A stretch of 39,802 nt of DNA from Planktothricoides sp. SR001 (GCF_001276715.1 NZ_LIUQ01000060.1:1-39802); one strand, 5' to 3'; positions 17,093-26,766 are shown, counted from the first letter of the stretch. Notes: generated from the sequence alone by a model not told the origin. Program-made: numbers and translations.

Positions 17093-18765
17093 TTAACTGA
17101 AAACGTTATAAATAGGCTCCACTTCGGCAACCTCTAGTAATTTAGCTAACTTATCTAGACTCACCAACATATCTGGATCCTGAGTGGGACTACCGGGCTG
17201 ATTTTTCGGATAATTTTCCCAGCCATCAGCCAAATGATTCTCTGCCAATAAATAGTAATAGTCAAGGCTTACTTGCTGACTGAGTAACCAGTAGCAACGA
17301 TTAATATAGTGGGGCGAAAAAATTTCAATAATTTTGGTTACCGGCGCACAAAATACCAAATTCGGCAGCCCTGCCCCATGAGGGGCAATGACGACTTTGG
17401 CCGCCGATAATACGGCCACTTGTTCCGCTAAAGGTAGAGTCTCTAAAGTGACCGATTGAAAGCCAAAATTCGCCCCTAAGTAACTGACTAATTCGGTTTC
17501 ATTAATGATGCGCCGATATTGGGCATATTTGCGGCTAATATAAATTCGCTGATGAGTTGAATTATTACTTAGATTTAAATATTTACTTAGAGATTTGGGC
17601 AAAAATTCTCGTCTCAGAAAATTTCCCACCCAGTTTGCCCCTTGGTAATGTACATAAGGAATTAATAATTTTTCCGCCTGAATATGAGGATATTGCTGAC
17701 TTTCAATAATTTTATCTTCGGGAATCCCCAAGTGATTTAAGGTGGCTTTTTCATAAGGAAGCTGGCAACAGGTAGGGATTCTACCACAAATTTATCAATT
17801 TTTGCCAAGTCAATGCCACTGAGACGCAGTAATTCAATGCGGGGCAATAAGTCAGTCATCCAATGAAAATATGTGCTGCCCCAGCGGACGGATAAAAAGG
17901 CAACGGTTCCGGGAATTTGTAGGGGAGGCGGTAATTTTTGGGAAGCGGCAATGATGGGCGAACTGCCACAAGAGTATGCGAAGATTAACTGATTGCTTGA
18001 GGTGAGAAAAGCTACGGTATAATAATCTGCCCAAGCCCTGCCATTTTGGGCGTTCGCGAAGCGGTGCCGGTGTACTATCGCCACCTCGGCGGGCAAATAT
18101 GCAAAGCTGGTTATTTTAAAACATTTATCTACTTGATTTTCTACACTTTTTGGCGGATAAAGTTGTATTTTAATCGGTGGATAAATCTGACTAGCGGTAA
18201 TTTCTGCTGGGCAATGATTTGCTTCAGAAAAAATTGTCCAAGGTCGAGGATTTGGATAAAATTCATGCACCAGATCCACTGACAATTTATAGCGATCGCA
18301 CAATTGGGCATCCTGCAATCTCCCCAGATGTCTCAGAATTTAGGCTAACTGGGCATAAGCGGCTAGATAATCCGGCTGAATTCCCAAGACTTCTAAATAA
18401 GCCGCGATCGCCTGTTCAAAATCCTTAGTTTGTTGAAAAAGTTGCCCTAAATACAAATAAGCTTCACTAAAATATGGAGCGATCGCCACCGCTTGCTGAA
18501 TCCCCCCAATTGCCGCCAAAAATCTCCCTTTATTCCCTAAAAGTTTTGCTTATTTTAGATAATTAACCGCGCCATTTTGCAGGGGTTTTACCGCTTCCTG
18601 ACAAACACCGATATCATATGGTAAATAGGCTAAACTTTTCTGGGCTAAATTTTCATCAGACATATCATCATATGTATGTGAATAATTCAGGTTAAATTGA
18701 CTAAATTTATGGTTATATTCATCATCTAATTCACCAGTTTACTGGGCAATTTTCAGCCAAATTTA
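17093..18765 (-). pseudogene. TPR-glycosyltransferase family 61 pseudogene
   Basis: Two fragments together give a family 61 (DUF563) glycosyltransferase. The upstream part (18318 to 17737) has WGSTYFHWMTDLLPRIELLR; the downstream part (17731 to 17093) has IYISRKYAQYRR, VVIAPHGAGLPN and FSPHYINRCYW. They are joined by a frameshift near 17760-17785, where a GGTAGGGATTCT repeat copy interrupts the expected LPYEKATLNHLG. Upstream of 18318 the same frame encodes TPR units (EAYLYLGQLFQQTKDFEQAIAAYLEV, then PDYLAAYAQLA) but carries TAA codons at 18340-18342, 18550-18552, 18739-18741 and 18763-18765. A live homologue would add sugars to surface or secreted glycans. With at least two clear nonsense codons plus a frameshift, no full-length product is expected. 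Confidence 0.88.
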
Positions 18766-18820
18766 TGGAAAATATCATCCCCAAATTTATGATGTTGGGC
18801 AATGCCCTAGAGAATTCTTC

Positions 18821-18843
18821 AGCCCCCCTTTTTAAGGGGGGCT
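18821..18843 (-). terminator. Strong C6/G6 hairpin downstream of the sugar-acid kinase
   Basis: AGCCCCCCTT (18821-18830) pairs perfectly with AAGGGGGGCT (18834-18843) around TTT, then CTGGGGGTA follows. This is a common cyanobacterial intergenic element. It lies 28 bp beyond the stop of the minus-strand kinase gene and can act as its transcript end. Confidence 0.6.
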
Positions 18844-18870
18844 GGGGGTATCTCTAATTATATCACCGAT

Positions 18871-20196
18871 CTAAATATGCTGACTTAACCGTTGATAAAC
18901 CGTCAACAACCCAGTAGCATCCCCAACATTTCCGGGGAATAACACCACCGGCAAATCGGGAAACTGGGGATGGTCAGCGGGAGTTCGTACCATTGAACAA
19001 CCGGCTAAAACTTGGCCCAATAATCGGGCAGTTCGCAACGCTAACCCAGTGCTTAAAACATCATTAGAAGTAATCCCACCTTTACTAATTAAAAATCCGA
19101 TATCTTTGGGCAAACCTCGGACAATATCCATTAAAAGTGCCGAAACAGCCAAGCCAAATTGCAGGCGAACTCCCGTACTATCAAAGACTAATTCTTGCCT
19201 TGAAGTATAAACTACCGGGGTTTTTCCTGAGTCATGCACTTGCTGTACTTTGGCTAAAGTATTCCCTAGCAAAGTTTCCCGCTGGGTCGCCGAATCTTCT
19301 AGTAAATGAGACACATCTACTTCAATCCCCACTACCCCAGAATCTTGCAGCAAATTTTCTAATTGTTGGGTGGTTTTTTTCACATGAGAACCAACAATAA
19401 TTGCCCCCGGTTTACCTTCCCGGACATATTTCGCCATTTCGTCTGCTGGAATTGGTTGTGGCCCAAGATTTGCCAGGGAAGTTAGCAGACTGGCCGCACT
19501 GCGAAAGAGGAACTTTTTCCCTTCAGATGCAGCACTCAAAATATCCGCCGCAAAGCGGTCTAAATCCGCTTGTTTTTCTCCATCAACCGCACAGCAACAG
19601 TTATCCTTAAGTTGCATTAGGCGGTCTTTACTTCCGGCGCGAATATCTGCGAGTAAAAACCTTTCTACTTGGTCAGATTTAATCAGCCCTTGGGTTTTTT
19701 CTGCCACATAATCCGGCAAGTAACTATGGTGATAACCAAATACAGAGTCACGGGCAAATTCCGTTTGATCAACGGGAGTTTCTACCCCATCAATGATTAA
19801 ATAATGGATACTATTTTTAGTGACGCGCCCACCTTCAAAAAAGGCTGGGGTGAGAAAATGGGCATCAAATGGCCCAAGTTCCGCCGCGATCGCATCGGTT
19901 TCTACGGGGTAATGTCCCCGCAAAGTGGAGTCAGACCGACTAACAATCAGCCATTGTTGGATATTTTCCCACCCTAAAGCTGCTTTCAAATTTTGGCAAA
20001 CTTCGCGAGTAACTTCCGTCGCTTGTTCGGGAGTAAGCGATCGGGTATTGGTTAACACAAAGAAAATCGGCGACTCATCCCGCAACCCCAAGCGCAAGGT
20101 TTCGATATCCCACTGCATTAATAGCAGGCAACTATGAACGGTTTGGGATCCGGTCGGGTCATCATCAAGAACAATAATTTTCGGTTGGTGATTCAT
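18871..20196 (-). CDS. Four-carbon acid sugar kinase family protein (DUF1537)
   Basis: A 441-residue kinase of the OtnK/DtnK/YgbK-type family, which phosphorylates four-carbon sugar acids such as threonate or erythronate. The N-terminal substrate domain begins with VLDDDPTGSQTV (D11-D13) and contains SRSDSTLRGHYPVE near 87-100. The C-terminal nucleotide domain shows VVYTSRQE and SKGGITSNDVLS (about 371-382). Length and both domains are complete, so it should be active. The usual operon partners (dehydrogenase, aldolase, isomerase) are absent here, so the substrate is unknown. The ATG at 20196 fits; no Shine-Dalgarno is obvious. Confidence 0.9.
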   Translation of the reverse strand: MNHQPKIIVLDDDPTGSQTVHSCLLLMQWDIETLRLGLRDESPIFFVLTNTRSLTPEQATEVTREVCQNLKAALGWENIQQWLIVSRSDSTLRGHYPVETDAIAAELGPFDAHFLTPAFFEGGRVTKNSIHYLIIDGVETPVDQTEFARDSVFGYHHSYLPDYVAEKTQGLIKSDQVERFLLADIRAGSKDRLMQLKDNCCCAVDGEKQADLDRFAADILSAASEGKKFLFRSAASLLTSLANLGPQPIPADEMAKYVREGKPGAIIVGSHVKKTTQQLENLLQDSGVVGIEVDVSHLLEDSATQRETLLGNTLAKVQQVHDSGKTPVVYTSRQELVFDSTGVRLQFGLAVSALLMDIVRGLPKDIGFLISKGGITSNDVLSTGLALRTARLLGQVLAGCSMVRTPADHPQFPDLPVVLFPGNVGDATGLLTVYQRLSQHI

Positions 20197-20328
20197 TAGT
20201 GTATGAGAAGGCTGACAAAATTAATTTTCTCATTTCTTGGCGTTATTAATCACTCTAAACTTGATAAGTTTTTCCAACTCATCTCAGGGAAAACCGAAAT
20301 TGCGTCCGATGCACGGGTTGGGGCGAAC

Positions 20329-20391
20329 AGAAACCGGGTTAGCTGATATAAACGAGCAAATTTATTCCCAATATTCAAAAACCCGGTTTCT
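20329..20391. repeat. Inverted-repeat element with AGAAACCGGGTT ends
   Basis: AGAAACCGGGTT (20329-20340) and AACCCGGTTTCT (20380-20391) are perfect 12-bp inverted ends of a 63-bp element upstream of the DUF1537 kinase and downstream of the RTX gene. A second nested pair, TTAGCTGAT (20339-20347) with ATCAGCTAA (20399-20407), extends the fold. The ends match those of the 65-bp element at 27742-27806 and 32872-32936, but the interior differs. Confidence 0.75.
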
Positions 20392-20431
20392 CAGACCCAT
20401 CAGCTAATCCTTTAAAGCATCATCTCAAGCA

Positions 20432-21898
20432 TTATAAAATGGTTAGAGTTGCATCGGCTGGAGTGCCGAGAATCGCACCCGCAGAAGGATTCGTTAAAAA
20501 TAGGGCGATCGTCTCATTCGCGTCGTCAATATTATCCTGGAGAATGGGCACCGTGAAACTCTGAATCGTCTGTCCGGGGATAAAACTCAGAATGCCGGAG
20601 GTTTCCACATAGTCCTGATCGGCGATCGCCGTGCGTTCTCTAGTCCCATACTCCACCGTAAACGGAGTTTCTGAAACTCCATTCACAGTCACCGTAATAG
20701 TCGCCGTCCGATCCGTTTCATTCACCGTATAACTATTATCCGTAAACTGCACCTGGGGCAAACTGTCATTATCGCTAATCACAATCGTCGTCCGATTGGA
20801 AGTGCCGATCGTCGCTGAACCCGCAGGATTACGCAGTTCCACGAAAAAACGCTCATCCGGTTCTCGGATTAAATCGTCTAAAATCCTCACCGTAAAACTC
20901 TGGGTCAGTTCACCAGGGTTAAAAATCAAATTACCGCCAGTGGCTTGAAAATCAGACCCAGCGCGGGCAGTGCCTTCCACCGTAGCATAATCTACCAACG
21001 CGATCCCACGGGCAGGGCCATCTCGTTGTACCGTGATGGTCTGAGTATCCGTCTGCCCGCCTTCCTCAATACCATATTCAGAAATCTCAAAGCTTAAAGT
21101 ATCTTCCCCAGCGGTCGGATCGGTCACTTGTTCTGGAGTTGTAGAACCCACCGGAGTCAGGTTGGTCGTAAAATCCGAGGCAGTCAGGGTGGTACTGTCC
21201 ACATTTTTCAAGACCGCAAAATATCGCCCAGTGGTTTTGTCCTGAATAATCGTATCCCCAAGATATTCCCGGACACCGCCATAAATCGCCAATTCTTCAA
21301 AAGCCAGATCGCCGGTTAAACCGATTTTATCCTGACCTTTCGTAAAGTCCAGGATCACATCACTGCTTTGCAGGGTAGTGGCAGTAAATTTTCTTTGCAA
21401 AACAAAGATATCGTTACCCGATCCACCGCTTAAGGTATTCATACCTTCATCCCCAAACAGCACATCGTTGCCTAAGTCCCCAGACAAAAAGTCATTGCCA
21501 CGACCACCAAACAGAGTATCGTTTTCTTTCCCACCATATAAAGTATCGTCACCTTCGTTGCTATAGATGACATCATTGCCTCGGTTGCCATAAATCAGAT
21601 CGTTACCGAGTCCACCAAAAACAAAATCATTCCCATCATCGCCCCAGAGAGTATCATTGCCTAAATCCCCAAATACATAGTCATTACCAGCACCCCCTTG
21701 CACAATATCATCTTCTTTTCCGCCATAGAGGCTATCGTCACCCAAGCCGCCAAAAATTTGATCGTTGCGTTGATTTCCAGAGATAATGTCATTACCCTCT
21801 AATCCCCTAATGATGTCATTGCCATCCAGACCAAGAATGGTGTCGTCACTATCAGTGCCGTCAAAGATATCATTTCCTGGGGTTAACTGAGTCGTCAT
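20432..21898 (-). CDS. RTX calcium-binding protein with Calx-beta domains
   Basis: I start at ATG 21898 (488 residues) because AGGAG precedes it at the right distance; an upstream start at 21940 would add 14 residues and cross an operator-like palindrome. The N-terminal third is a run of RTX nonapeptides (GGxGxDxx type, e.g. GGLGNDLIYG), which fold as a calcium-binding beta-roll. A short spacer with ILDFTKGQDKIGLTGDLAF follows, then two Calx-beta domains (about 270-380 and 385-488), each with VDYATVEGTARAGSDF-type motifs. No Sec signal peptide is seen, consistent with type I (ABC) secretion, though C-terminal rather than N-terminal RTX blocks are more usual. Likely extracellular or cell-surface and adhesive; no enzyme domain is visible. 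Confidence 0.88.
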   Translation of the reverse strand: MTTQLTPGNDIFDGTDSDDTILGLDGNDIIRGLEGNDIISGNQRNDQIFGGLGDDSLYGGKEDDIVQGGAGNDYVFGDLGNDTLWGDDGNDFVFGGLGNDLIYGNRGNDVIYSNEGDDTLYGGKENDTLFGGRGNDFLSGDLGNDVLFGDEGMNTLSGGSGNDIFVLQRKFTATTLQSSDVILDFTKGQDKIGLTGDLAFEELAIYGGVREYLGDTIIQDKTTGRYFAVLKNVDSTTLTASDFTTNLTPVGSTTPEQVTDPTAGEDTLSFEISEYGIEEGGQTDTQTITVQRDGPARGIALVDYATVEGTARAGSDFQATGGNLIFNPGELTQSFTVRILDDLIREPDERFFVELRNPAGSATIGTSNRTTIVISDNDSLPQVQFTDNSYTVNETDRTATITVTVNGVSETPFTVEYGTRERTAIADQDYVETSGILSFIPGQTIQSFTVPILQDNIDDANETIALFLTNPSAGAILGTPADATLTIL

Positions 21899-22579
21899 AG
21901 TTGCTCCTATATTCTTTGATTCACCGTGACGATAATTCAAGAATTATCATCATTTCCCGATGATAGCAAACGTTTCTCTCTGCTCTGGACTAATTGGGAT
22001 CCGGCGGATAAATTTGAGAGTGTTTCCAGATGTTTGGGGAATAAAAATCAATGGATGAAAACCCAGTATTTTTAACATTGATTCTCTGCTTGATTCATCG
22101 GCGCAACAAATATCTCCTTGTATATCCTGGTGCTGTTCATTAGGCAATTCTGGCTTTCATACCGGCTTCGCTCCCCGTAACCGATCGCTGATCCAAGGGG
22201 GCTTTGAACCAATGAAAGCCTTCTTGTCTATTTATCAGAAGATAATTTGCGATCACTTTGTCATAAAACTTAACATTTAACCGATGAAAATTCATCAGCT
22301 TTTAGGTTATTGATAAATAAGCAAATTGCTTATATGACTTACTCACGGTGTTGATTACTTATGGTGTTTATATTTAGGGTAATCCACGGGGCAATCCCCC
22401 CAGGGAAAGCCGCTATCTCTAGTTTGAGTGGGTAAGTCCTAGGGCAAAAATTACATCAACATTCAGCATATCAGCTATCAACCAGAGAGAGTCGCCAGGG
22501 CTTGTCTCTGGATCCAGAGTAAATCCTCGGAAATTTTGGCAAAACTTTTATTAATTTGATTAAATCGGAGATGAGAAAG
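21899..22579. other. Intergenic region between the RTX gene and the Nif11 frame
   Basis: About 680 bp without a supported gene. It contains a perfect palindrome at 21931-21948 just before the RTX gene and an inverted pair GGCTTTCAT (22152-22160) with ATGAAAGCC (22212-22220). A 65-codon minus frame at 21950-22147 has no ribosome binding site or recognised domain. Promoters for the divergent RTX and Nif11 genes should lie here. Confidence 0.55.
21931..21948. promoter_or_regulatory. Perfect palindrome upstream of the RTX gene
   Basis: GATAATTC-AA-GAATTATC is a perfect dyad of 8-bp arms with a 2-bp centre, ending 33 bp upstream of the preferred RTX start. It is a candidate operator; the factor is unknown. 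Confidence 0.35.
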
Positions 22580-24238
22580 ATGAGTATAGAGCAAGTCATT
22601 CAGTTTATGGAGAAAACTGCTACAGACGAAGCCCTTCAGCAACAGCTTCAAAGCGTTATGGGAACGGAAGATGGGGATATCAGCAGTGTCGAGCAACTGG
22701 ATACCGCAGAAGCTACCGTGCTCAAGGGTGAATCAGGAATTGCTGTGGTCAACTTGGCGGCGCAAAATGGTTTTGAGTTTTCTACTGATGAGTTGATTCA
22801 AGTGATTACCGCGTTTGAAAAACATCAGTCAGGGGAACTTTCCGAAGCAGAATTTACTAAATTTATTACTTCATCCGATCTACATCAAGATATCAAAGAT
22901 CACCTGTTTTCAGCGGAACAAACCATTGAGTTGGTGTTTTTGGATCGCCGCTATACTAAAAAAGTGGCGACAAACCCTAATATCACCACGAAAATTAGTT
23001 CAGTGAAAGCAGGCGATCGCCTCACAACTTCTGAGGCAATTTCCTAAGTCATTGCCTTTATGGAAAAAACTGCTGAAGATCGGGAATTACAAAAATAACT
23101 GCAAATTCCGATCGGTGCTGGAGATGGAAATATTAGTACGAGCCAAGAACTCGATACCTCCGAAGCCAAAGCACTCAAAGTTGAATATGGATCTGCCGTG
23201 GTGAATTTGGCCAAAGAAAATGGGTTTCAGTTCTCTGTCAATGACTTATTGCAAGTGATTGATATCTTTGAAAAACACCGGGCTTGAGCCATTTCCGAAG
23301 CCGAATTTTCTCAGTTTATTAATTCCTCAAACCTGCAACAAGCGCACCCAGAGTATCTAGCCTGCGTGGAACAAACCATCGAATTCATGTTTCCAGGTCT
23401 TCCTTATCAGAAAACTGTCATCACTTGTCCATCGACCCCTAAATCAACAGCACAAGTGGTACAATTTATGGAAAAAACCGGGGAACATCAAGTTTTACAA
23501 CAAGAACTAAAGAACATTTTGGGCGTCGGGGATGGGGATATCAGCACCATAGATGAATTAGATGCTGAAGAAATGGCCGCCTTGAAAAGCCCAAAAAATT
23601 CTCTGGTAGTCCAATTAGCTGCTAAATATAACTTTTACTTTAGTAAAGCAGATTTAAACACTGTTCTCAATATATTTGAACAGCAAAAACTTGGGAAAAT
23701 TTCTCCGGCATATTTTGTGCAGTTAACTGGCATTTCTGACCAGAAAAAAGAAACCAGTGTGGAGTTAGTATTTTTGGGGCGGCGCTACCGCAAAATCACC
23801 CAGCCTAATGGAGAAGTAAAAATTGAATATTTAGATAATAAAAAGATGCGGTCTGCGAAATATACCGCAGTGATTTCATTTATGTTAAAAACTGCTGAAG
23901 ATGCAGCCCTTAAGCAAGAAGTAGCCAGCTTACTGGGCGTGGTGGATGGTGATATTAGTAGTATCATGGAATTAGATGCCGACTAAGCAAAACCCCTGAA
24001 AGGAAAACCTGGTGAGGCAATTATTAACCGGGCGGCTAAGTATGGGTTCAATTTTTCCATTGATGATTTCATTGATGATTTATTGATGGTCGTTGAAGCT
24101 TTTGAACAACGTCAGTCTGGGCAAATTTCTCAAAAAGAGTTTGCCCAAAAAACTGGTTTATCAGAATTAGAAAAACAATCTGGTGAGGGATTGTCATTAG
24201 TCCAAAAAGCCATGAAGTTTTTCTCAGGAAAACTATAA
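22580..24238 (+). pseudogene. Four-repeat Nif11-domain protein with four in-frame stops
   Basis: A single reading frame of 553 codons, start ATG 22580 (GGAG nine bases upstream). It contains four repeats of a Nif11-like unit. The units begin IEQVIQFMEKTA, VIAFMEKTA, VVQFMEKTG and VISFMLKTA; each has a DGDIS/DGNIS turn followed by ELD or QLD, then NLAAQNGFEFSTDELIQVI-type helices, and most end in ELVFLGRRYRK-type strands. In-frame stops occur at 23045-23047 (TAA), 23096-23098 (TAA), 23285-23287 (TGA) and 23984-23986 (TAA). Aligned repeats show Q, Q, G and E at those places, so each stop is one base change away. There is no frameshift. Nif11 domains occur in N2-fixation loci and as leaders of modified peptides; no maturation enzyme is nearby. 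A pseudogene is the simplest reading. Confidence 0.8.
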
Positions 24239-24240
24239 TG

Positions 24241-24355
24241 TTATTGGTTATTGGTTATTGGTTATTGGTTGTGAACCTAAACTATTAAATAACCAATAAT
24301 CAATAATCAATAACCAATAACCAATAACTAAAAACCAATAAATAACAACCAATAA
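24241..24355. repeat. Heptamer inverted array between convergent genes
   Basis: TTGGTTA units run from 24241 to about 24270; the complementary AATAACC-type units run from about 24290 to 24355. The two halves are complementary and could form a long hairpin. It separates the Nif11 frame from the converging SpoIID-like gene. Confidence 0.85.
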
Positions 24356-24361
24356 CTAAAT

Positions 24362-25492
24362 TTATTCAACTTGTAATTTGGCTAGGGAAGCATTCTGATA
24401 ATAGTGATAGAGCATTTGTTGGTAGTTGGCTCCCGATCGCGCTAAATTATGGGCTCCCCATTGACTCATCCCCACGCCGTGACCAAATCCTTTGCCATAG
24501 ACTTGAAAGATGCCATTGGCTTTTTGAATGCTAAACCGGGTACTTTTTAGCCCCAGAAGTCTTTGGATTTGTTCGCCGTCGATCGCCCGCTGTCCGCTGT
24601 CGCCAATTACTTTCATGGTGATGACTCGTCCAGTTTTGGTGGTTTTTTCCGGTTGCATACTGACGATATTGCCCACCCCGGAAATCAGATTGCTGAGTTG
24701 AGAGACGGAGACGCTGGTGCTCCATTCGTAAACAGGGGCACCGCGATCGTAGTCGGGAACTCCCCGTAAATAAGGTCTGGCTTCAGTCCAAACTTCTTCG
24801 ACGTTTTCCGTATGTCCGCCCGATGATGAGTGGAAAAATGCTTCAATAATTTTGCCGTTGCAAACCATAACCTGTCCGGCAGTGGCGTCTACCGCAGCAT
24901 AAGTGCTGGTGGCTTCGCTTTCTAAGCCTTTGTAAACTTGCCACCCTTGGGTGTCACCGAGATCATAAGTTGGGTTGCCCCCACGTTCTCGCTGGTAGAG
25001 GGCATAGGAACGAGCCGCGACAGCTTGGGCTTTTAGGGCTTCTAGGGGCCAGTTGGGACTCATTTCCGCCCCTATGACGCTGTAAAGATAATGTTCTAGG
25101 TTAACGTTATTCACCGCCGTGAGTCCGCCGTCAGTCCGCACGAGGCTAATGCCGCCCCGATACCAGCGATCGCCGATAAACACATATCCATCGCCAGTGG
25201 GTTGAATGTAAATTTGATTAGCTTGCCAATTGTGCAGGGCAACTCCCGACCCACTAGAATTAGCCATGTAAGCGGTCATCCCCGGAAGTTCGCCCAAGGT
25301 GCGACCACTGCTATCCCGGACGATCGCCCTGGTGGAACTCCCCACTTTTACCTGACTCACTTGGTTTTCAATGGCGATCCGCAGTAAAACAGATGCTTGG
25401 GCAGGGGCGATCGCCATCAGCCACAGGAGTAATGCCACCCAGCAATAAGCTAGAGGCTGCAACTTTGGCCACTTAAATTGATATCCAACCAT
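24362..25492 (-). CDS. SpoIID/LytB-domain protein (peptidoglycan lytic transglycosylase-like)
   Basis: A 376-residue exported protein. A signal peptide spans residues 1-33, with likely cleavage at AQA-S (33/34). The SpoIID domain carries the presumed catalytic glutamate in EHYLYSVIGAEMSPNWPLEALKAQAV (E143), then ARSYAL, and the C-terminal GKGFGHGVGMSQWGA motif, which includes metal-linked histidines in studied SpoIID proteins. In sporulating Firmicutes SpoIID trims denuded glycan strands; cyanobacteria do not make endospores, so here it is likely to act in cell-wall turnover or septum remodelling (inference). The gene is divergent from RNase Z and convergent with the Nif11 frame. Confidence 0.92.
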   Translation of the reverse strand: MVGYQFKWPKLQPLAYCWVALLLWLMAIAPAQASVLLRIAIENQVSQVKVGSSTRAIVRDSSGRTLGELPGMTAYMANSSGSGVALHNWQANQIYIQPTGDGYVFIGDRWYRGGISLVRTDGGLTAVNNVNLEHYLYSVIGAEMSPNWPLEALKAQAVAARSYALYQRERGGNPTYDLGDTQGWQVYKGLESEATSTYAAVDATAGQVMVCNGKIIEAFFHSSSGGHTENVEEVWTEARPYLRGVPDYDRGAPVYEWSTSVSVSQLSNLISGVGNIVSMQPEKTTKTGRVITMKVIGDSGQRAIDGEQIQRLLGLKSTRFSIQKANGIFQVYGKGFGHGVGMSQWGAHNLARSGANYQQMLYHYYQNASLAKLQVE

Positions 25493-25815
25493 AATCCTTT
25501 TGACAAATTTATTCAGAAGTTGGCTTAGAATCTTGCTAGAATGATAGCCAAAAATGTTTTTTTCAACCTCACACTATAAGTCAAATTGTGGATTTTGAAA
25601 TCTTAAAGTTATTGGTTGATTCTTGGTTGTTGGGTAGGGATTCTTTGGTTGTTGGTTGTTGGTTGTTGGTTGTTAATTGTTAACTGTTAACTGTTAATTG
25701 TTAATTGTTAATTGTTGGTTGGCCTCGGATCCTGAAGCCGAGGGCAGTCCCCTCTCCCCCCACACCCTCTGCCGTTTCATCCCAAATAAATCCCAAATAA
25801 GGAGGCTTAACACTT
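25493..25815. repeat. Divergent intergenic region with direct heptamer arrays
   Basis: About 320 bp between SpoIID-like and rnz. From about 25609 to 25720 it holds direct (not inverted) heptamers: GGTTGTT units, then TTAACTG and TTAATTG units, with a GGGTAGGGATTCTTTGG copy at 25632-25648. The rnz Shine-Dalgarno GGAGG (25801-25805) is at the end. Confidence 0.75.
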
Positions 25816-26766
25816 TTGGAGATTACTTTTTTAGGCACCAGTTCCGGTGTCCCCACGCGATCGCGCAATGTATCGAGTATTGCCCTGCGGCTGCCGCAAC
25901 GGGCAGAAGTTTGGCTATTTGATTGTGGAGAAGGGACTCAGCATCAAATTCAGCGCAGCAATATTAAAGTCAGTCAAATCCGCCGGATTTTTATTACCCA
26001 CATGCACGGCGACCATATCTTTGGCTTAATGGGGTTGTTAGCTAGTTGTGGACTCGCGGGAAATCCCGAACAGATTGATATCTATGGCCCGGCGGGGTTA
26101 GGGGATTATTTACAAGCTTGTAGCCGCTACTCCTACACTCATTTCTCTTATCCGATTAAGGTTCACAAACATCGAGCCGGAGTCATTTATGAAGATGATG
26201 AGTATGTGGTGAAATGTCAAAAGTTGGAACATCGCGTCACCGCTTATGGCTATCGGGTGGAGGAAAAAGATCGCCCCGGTCACTTTGATGCGGAAAAGGC
26301 GCGATCGCTGGGCATTCCCTTTGGTCCGCTTTACGGCGAACTCAAGCGAGGCAAAACCATCACCTTGCCTGATGGACGTAAAATTTCTGGCAAAGAACTG
26401 GTCGGCCCCGATCAAGTGGGACGCAAAATTGCTTATTGTACCGATACCATTTTTTGCGAAGGATCCATAGAACTGGCCAAAGATGCCGATGTGGTGATTC
26501 ACGAGGCCACCTTTGCTCACCAAGATGCAAAAATGGCTTACGAGCGCCTCCATTCCACATCCACAATGGCTGCCCAGGTAGCATTAGCGGCGAAGGCTAA
26601 AACCTTGATTATGACGCACTTTAGCCCTCGCTATGCCCCAGGCAATGAACTCAATATTAAGGACTTACTCCAAGAAGCCCGGGCAATCTTTGCCAATACC
26701 GAAATTGCCGAGGACTTTTTGACTTATCCCGTCCCTCCTCGTGCTGCCAATACGAAATCAAATTAG
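25816..26766 (+). CDS. rnz: Ribonuclease Z (tRNA 3' endonuclease)
   Basis: A 316-residue metallo-beta-lactamase-fold RNase Z of the short form, which removes 3' trailers from tRNA precursors. It starts MEITFLGTSSGVPTRSRNVSS, the family's usual N terminus, so the TTG at 25816 is the likely start, with GGAGG ten bases upstream. Zinc ligands are in FITHMHGDHIFGL (H62, H64, D66, H67), the CTDTIF aspartate, and MTHFSPRY. HEATF and LHSTSTMAAQVA near 230-255 are also typical. A complete, active enzyme is expected. Confidence 0.97.
   Translation: MEITFLGTSSGVPTRSRNVSSIALRLPQRAEVWLFDCGEGTQHQIQRSNIKVSQIRRIFITHMHGDHIFGLMGLLASCGLAGNPEQIDIYGPAGLGDYLQACSRYSYTHFSYPIKVHKHRAGVIYEDDEYVVKCQKLEHRVTAYGYRVEEKDRPGHFDAEKARSLGIPFGPLYGELKRGKTITLPDGRKISGKELVGPDQVGRKIAYCTDTIFCEGSIELAKDADVVIHEATFAHQDAKMAYERLHSTSTMAAQVALAAKAKTLIMTHFSPRYAPGNELNIKDLLQEARAIFANTEIAEDFLTYPVPPRAANTKSN

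Noticed and set aside
21950-22147. 65-codon minus-strand frame upstream of the RTX gene
   Set aside because: No Shine-Dalgarno, no domain, and it ends beside the operator-like palindrome. It is kept only as a possible small gene.
24362-25492. SpoIID as a sign of sporulation or of a Firmicute origin
   Set aside because: SpoIID/LytB-domain proteins are common in cyanobacteria, and the surrounding codon use and HIP1 sites are cyanobacterial.
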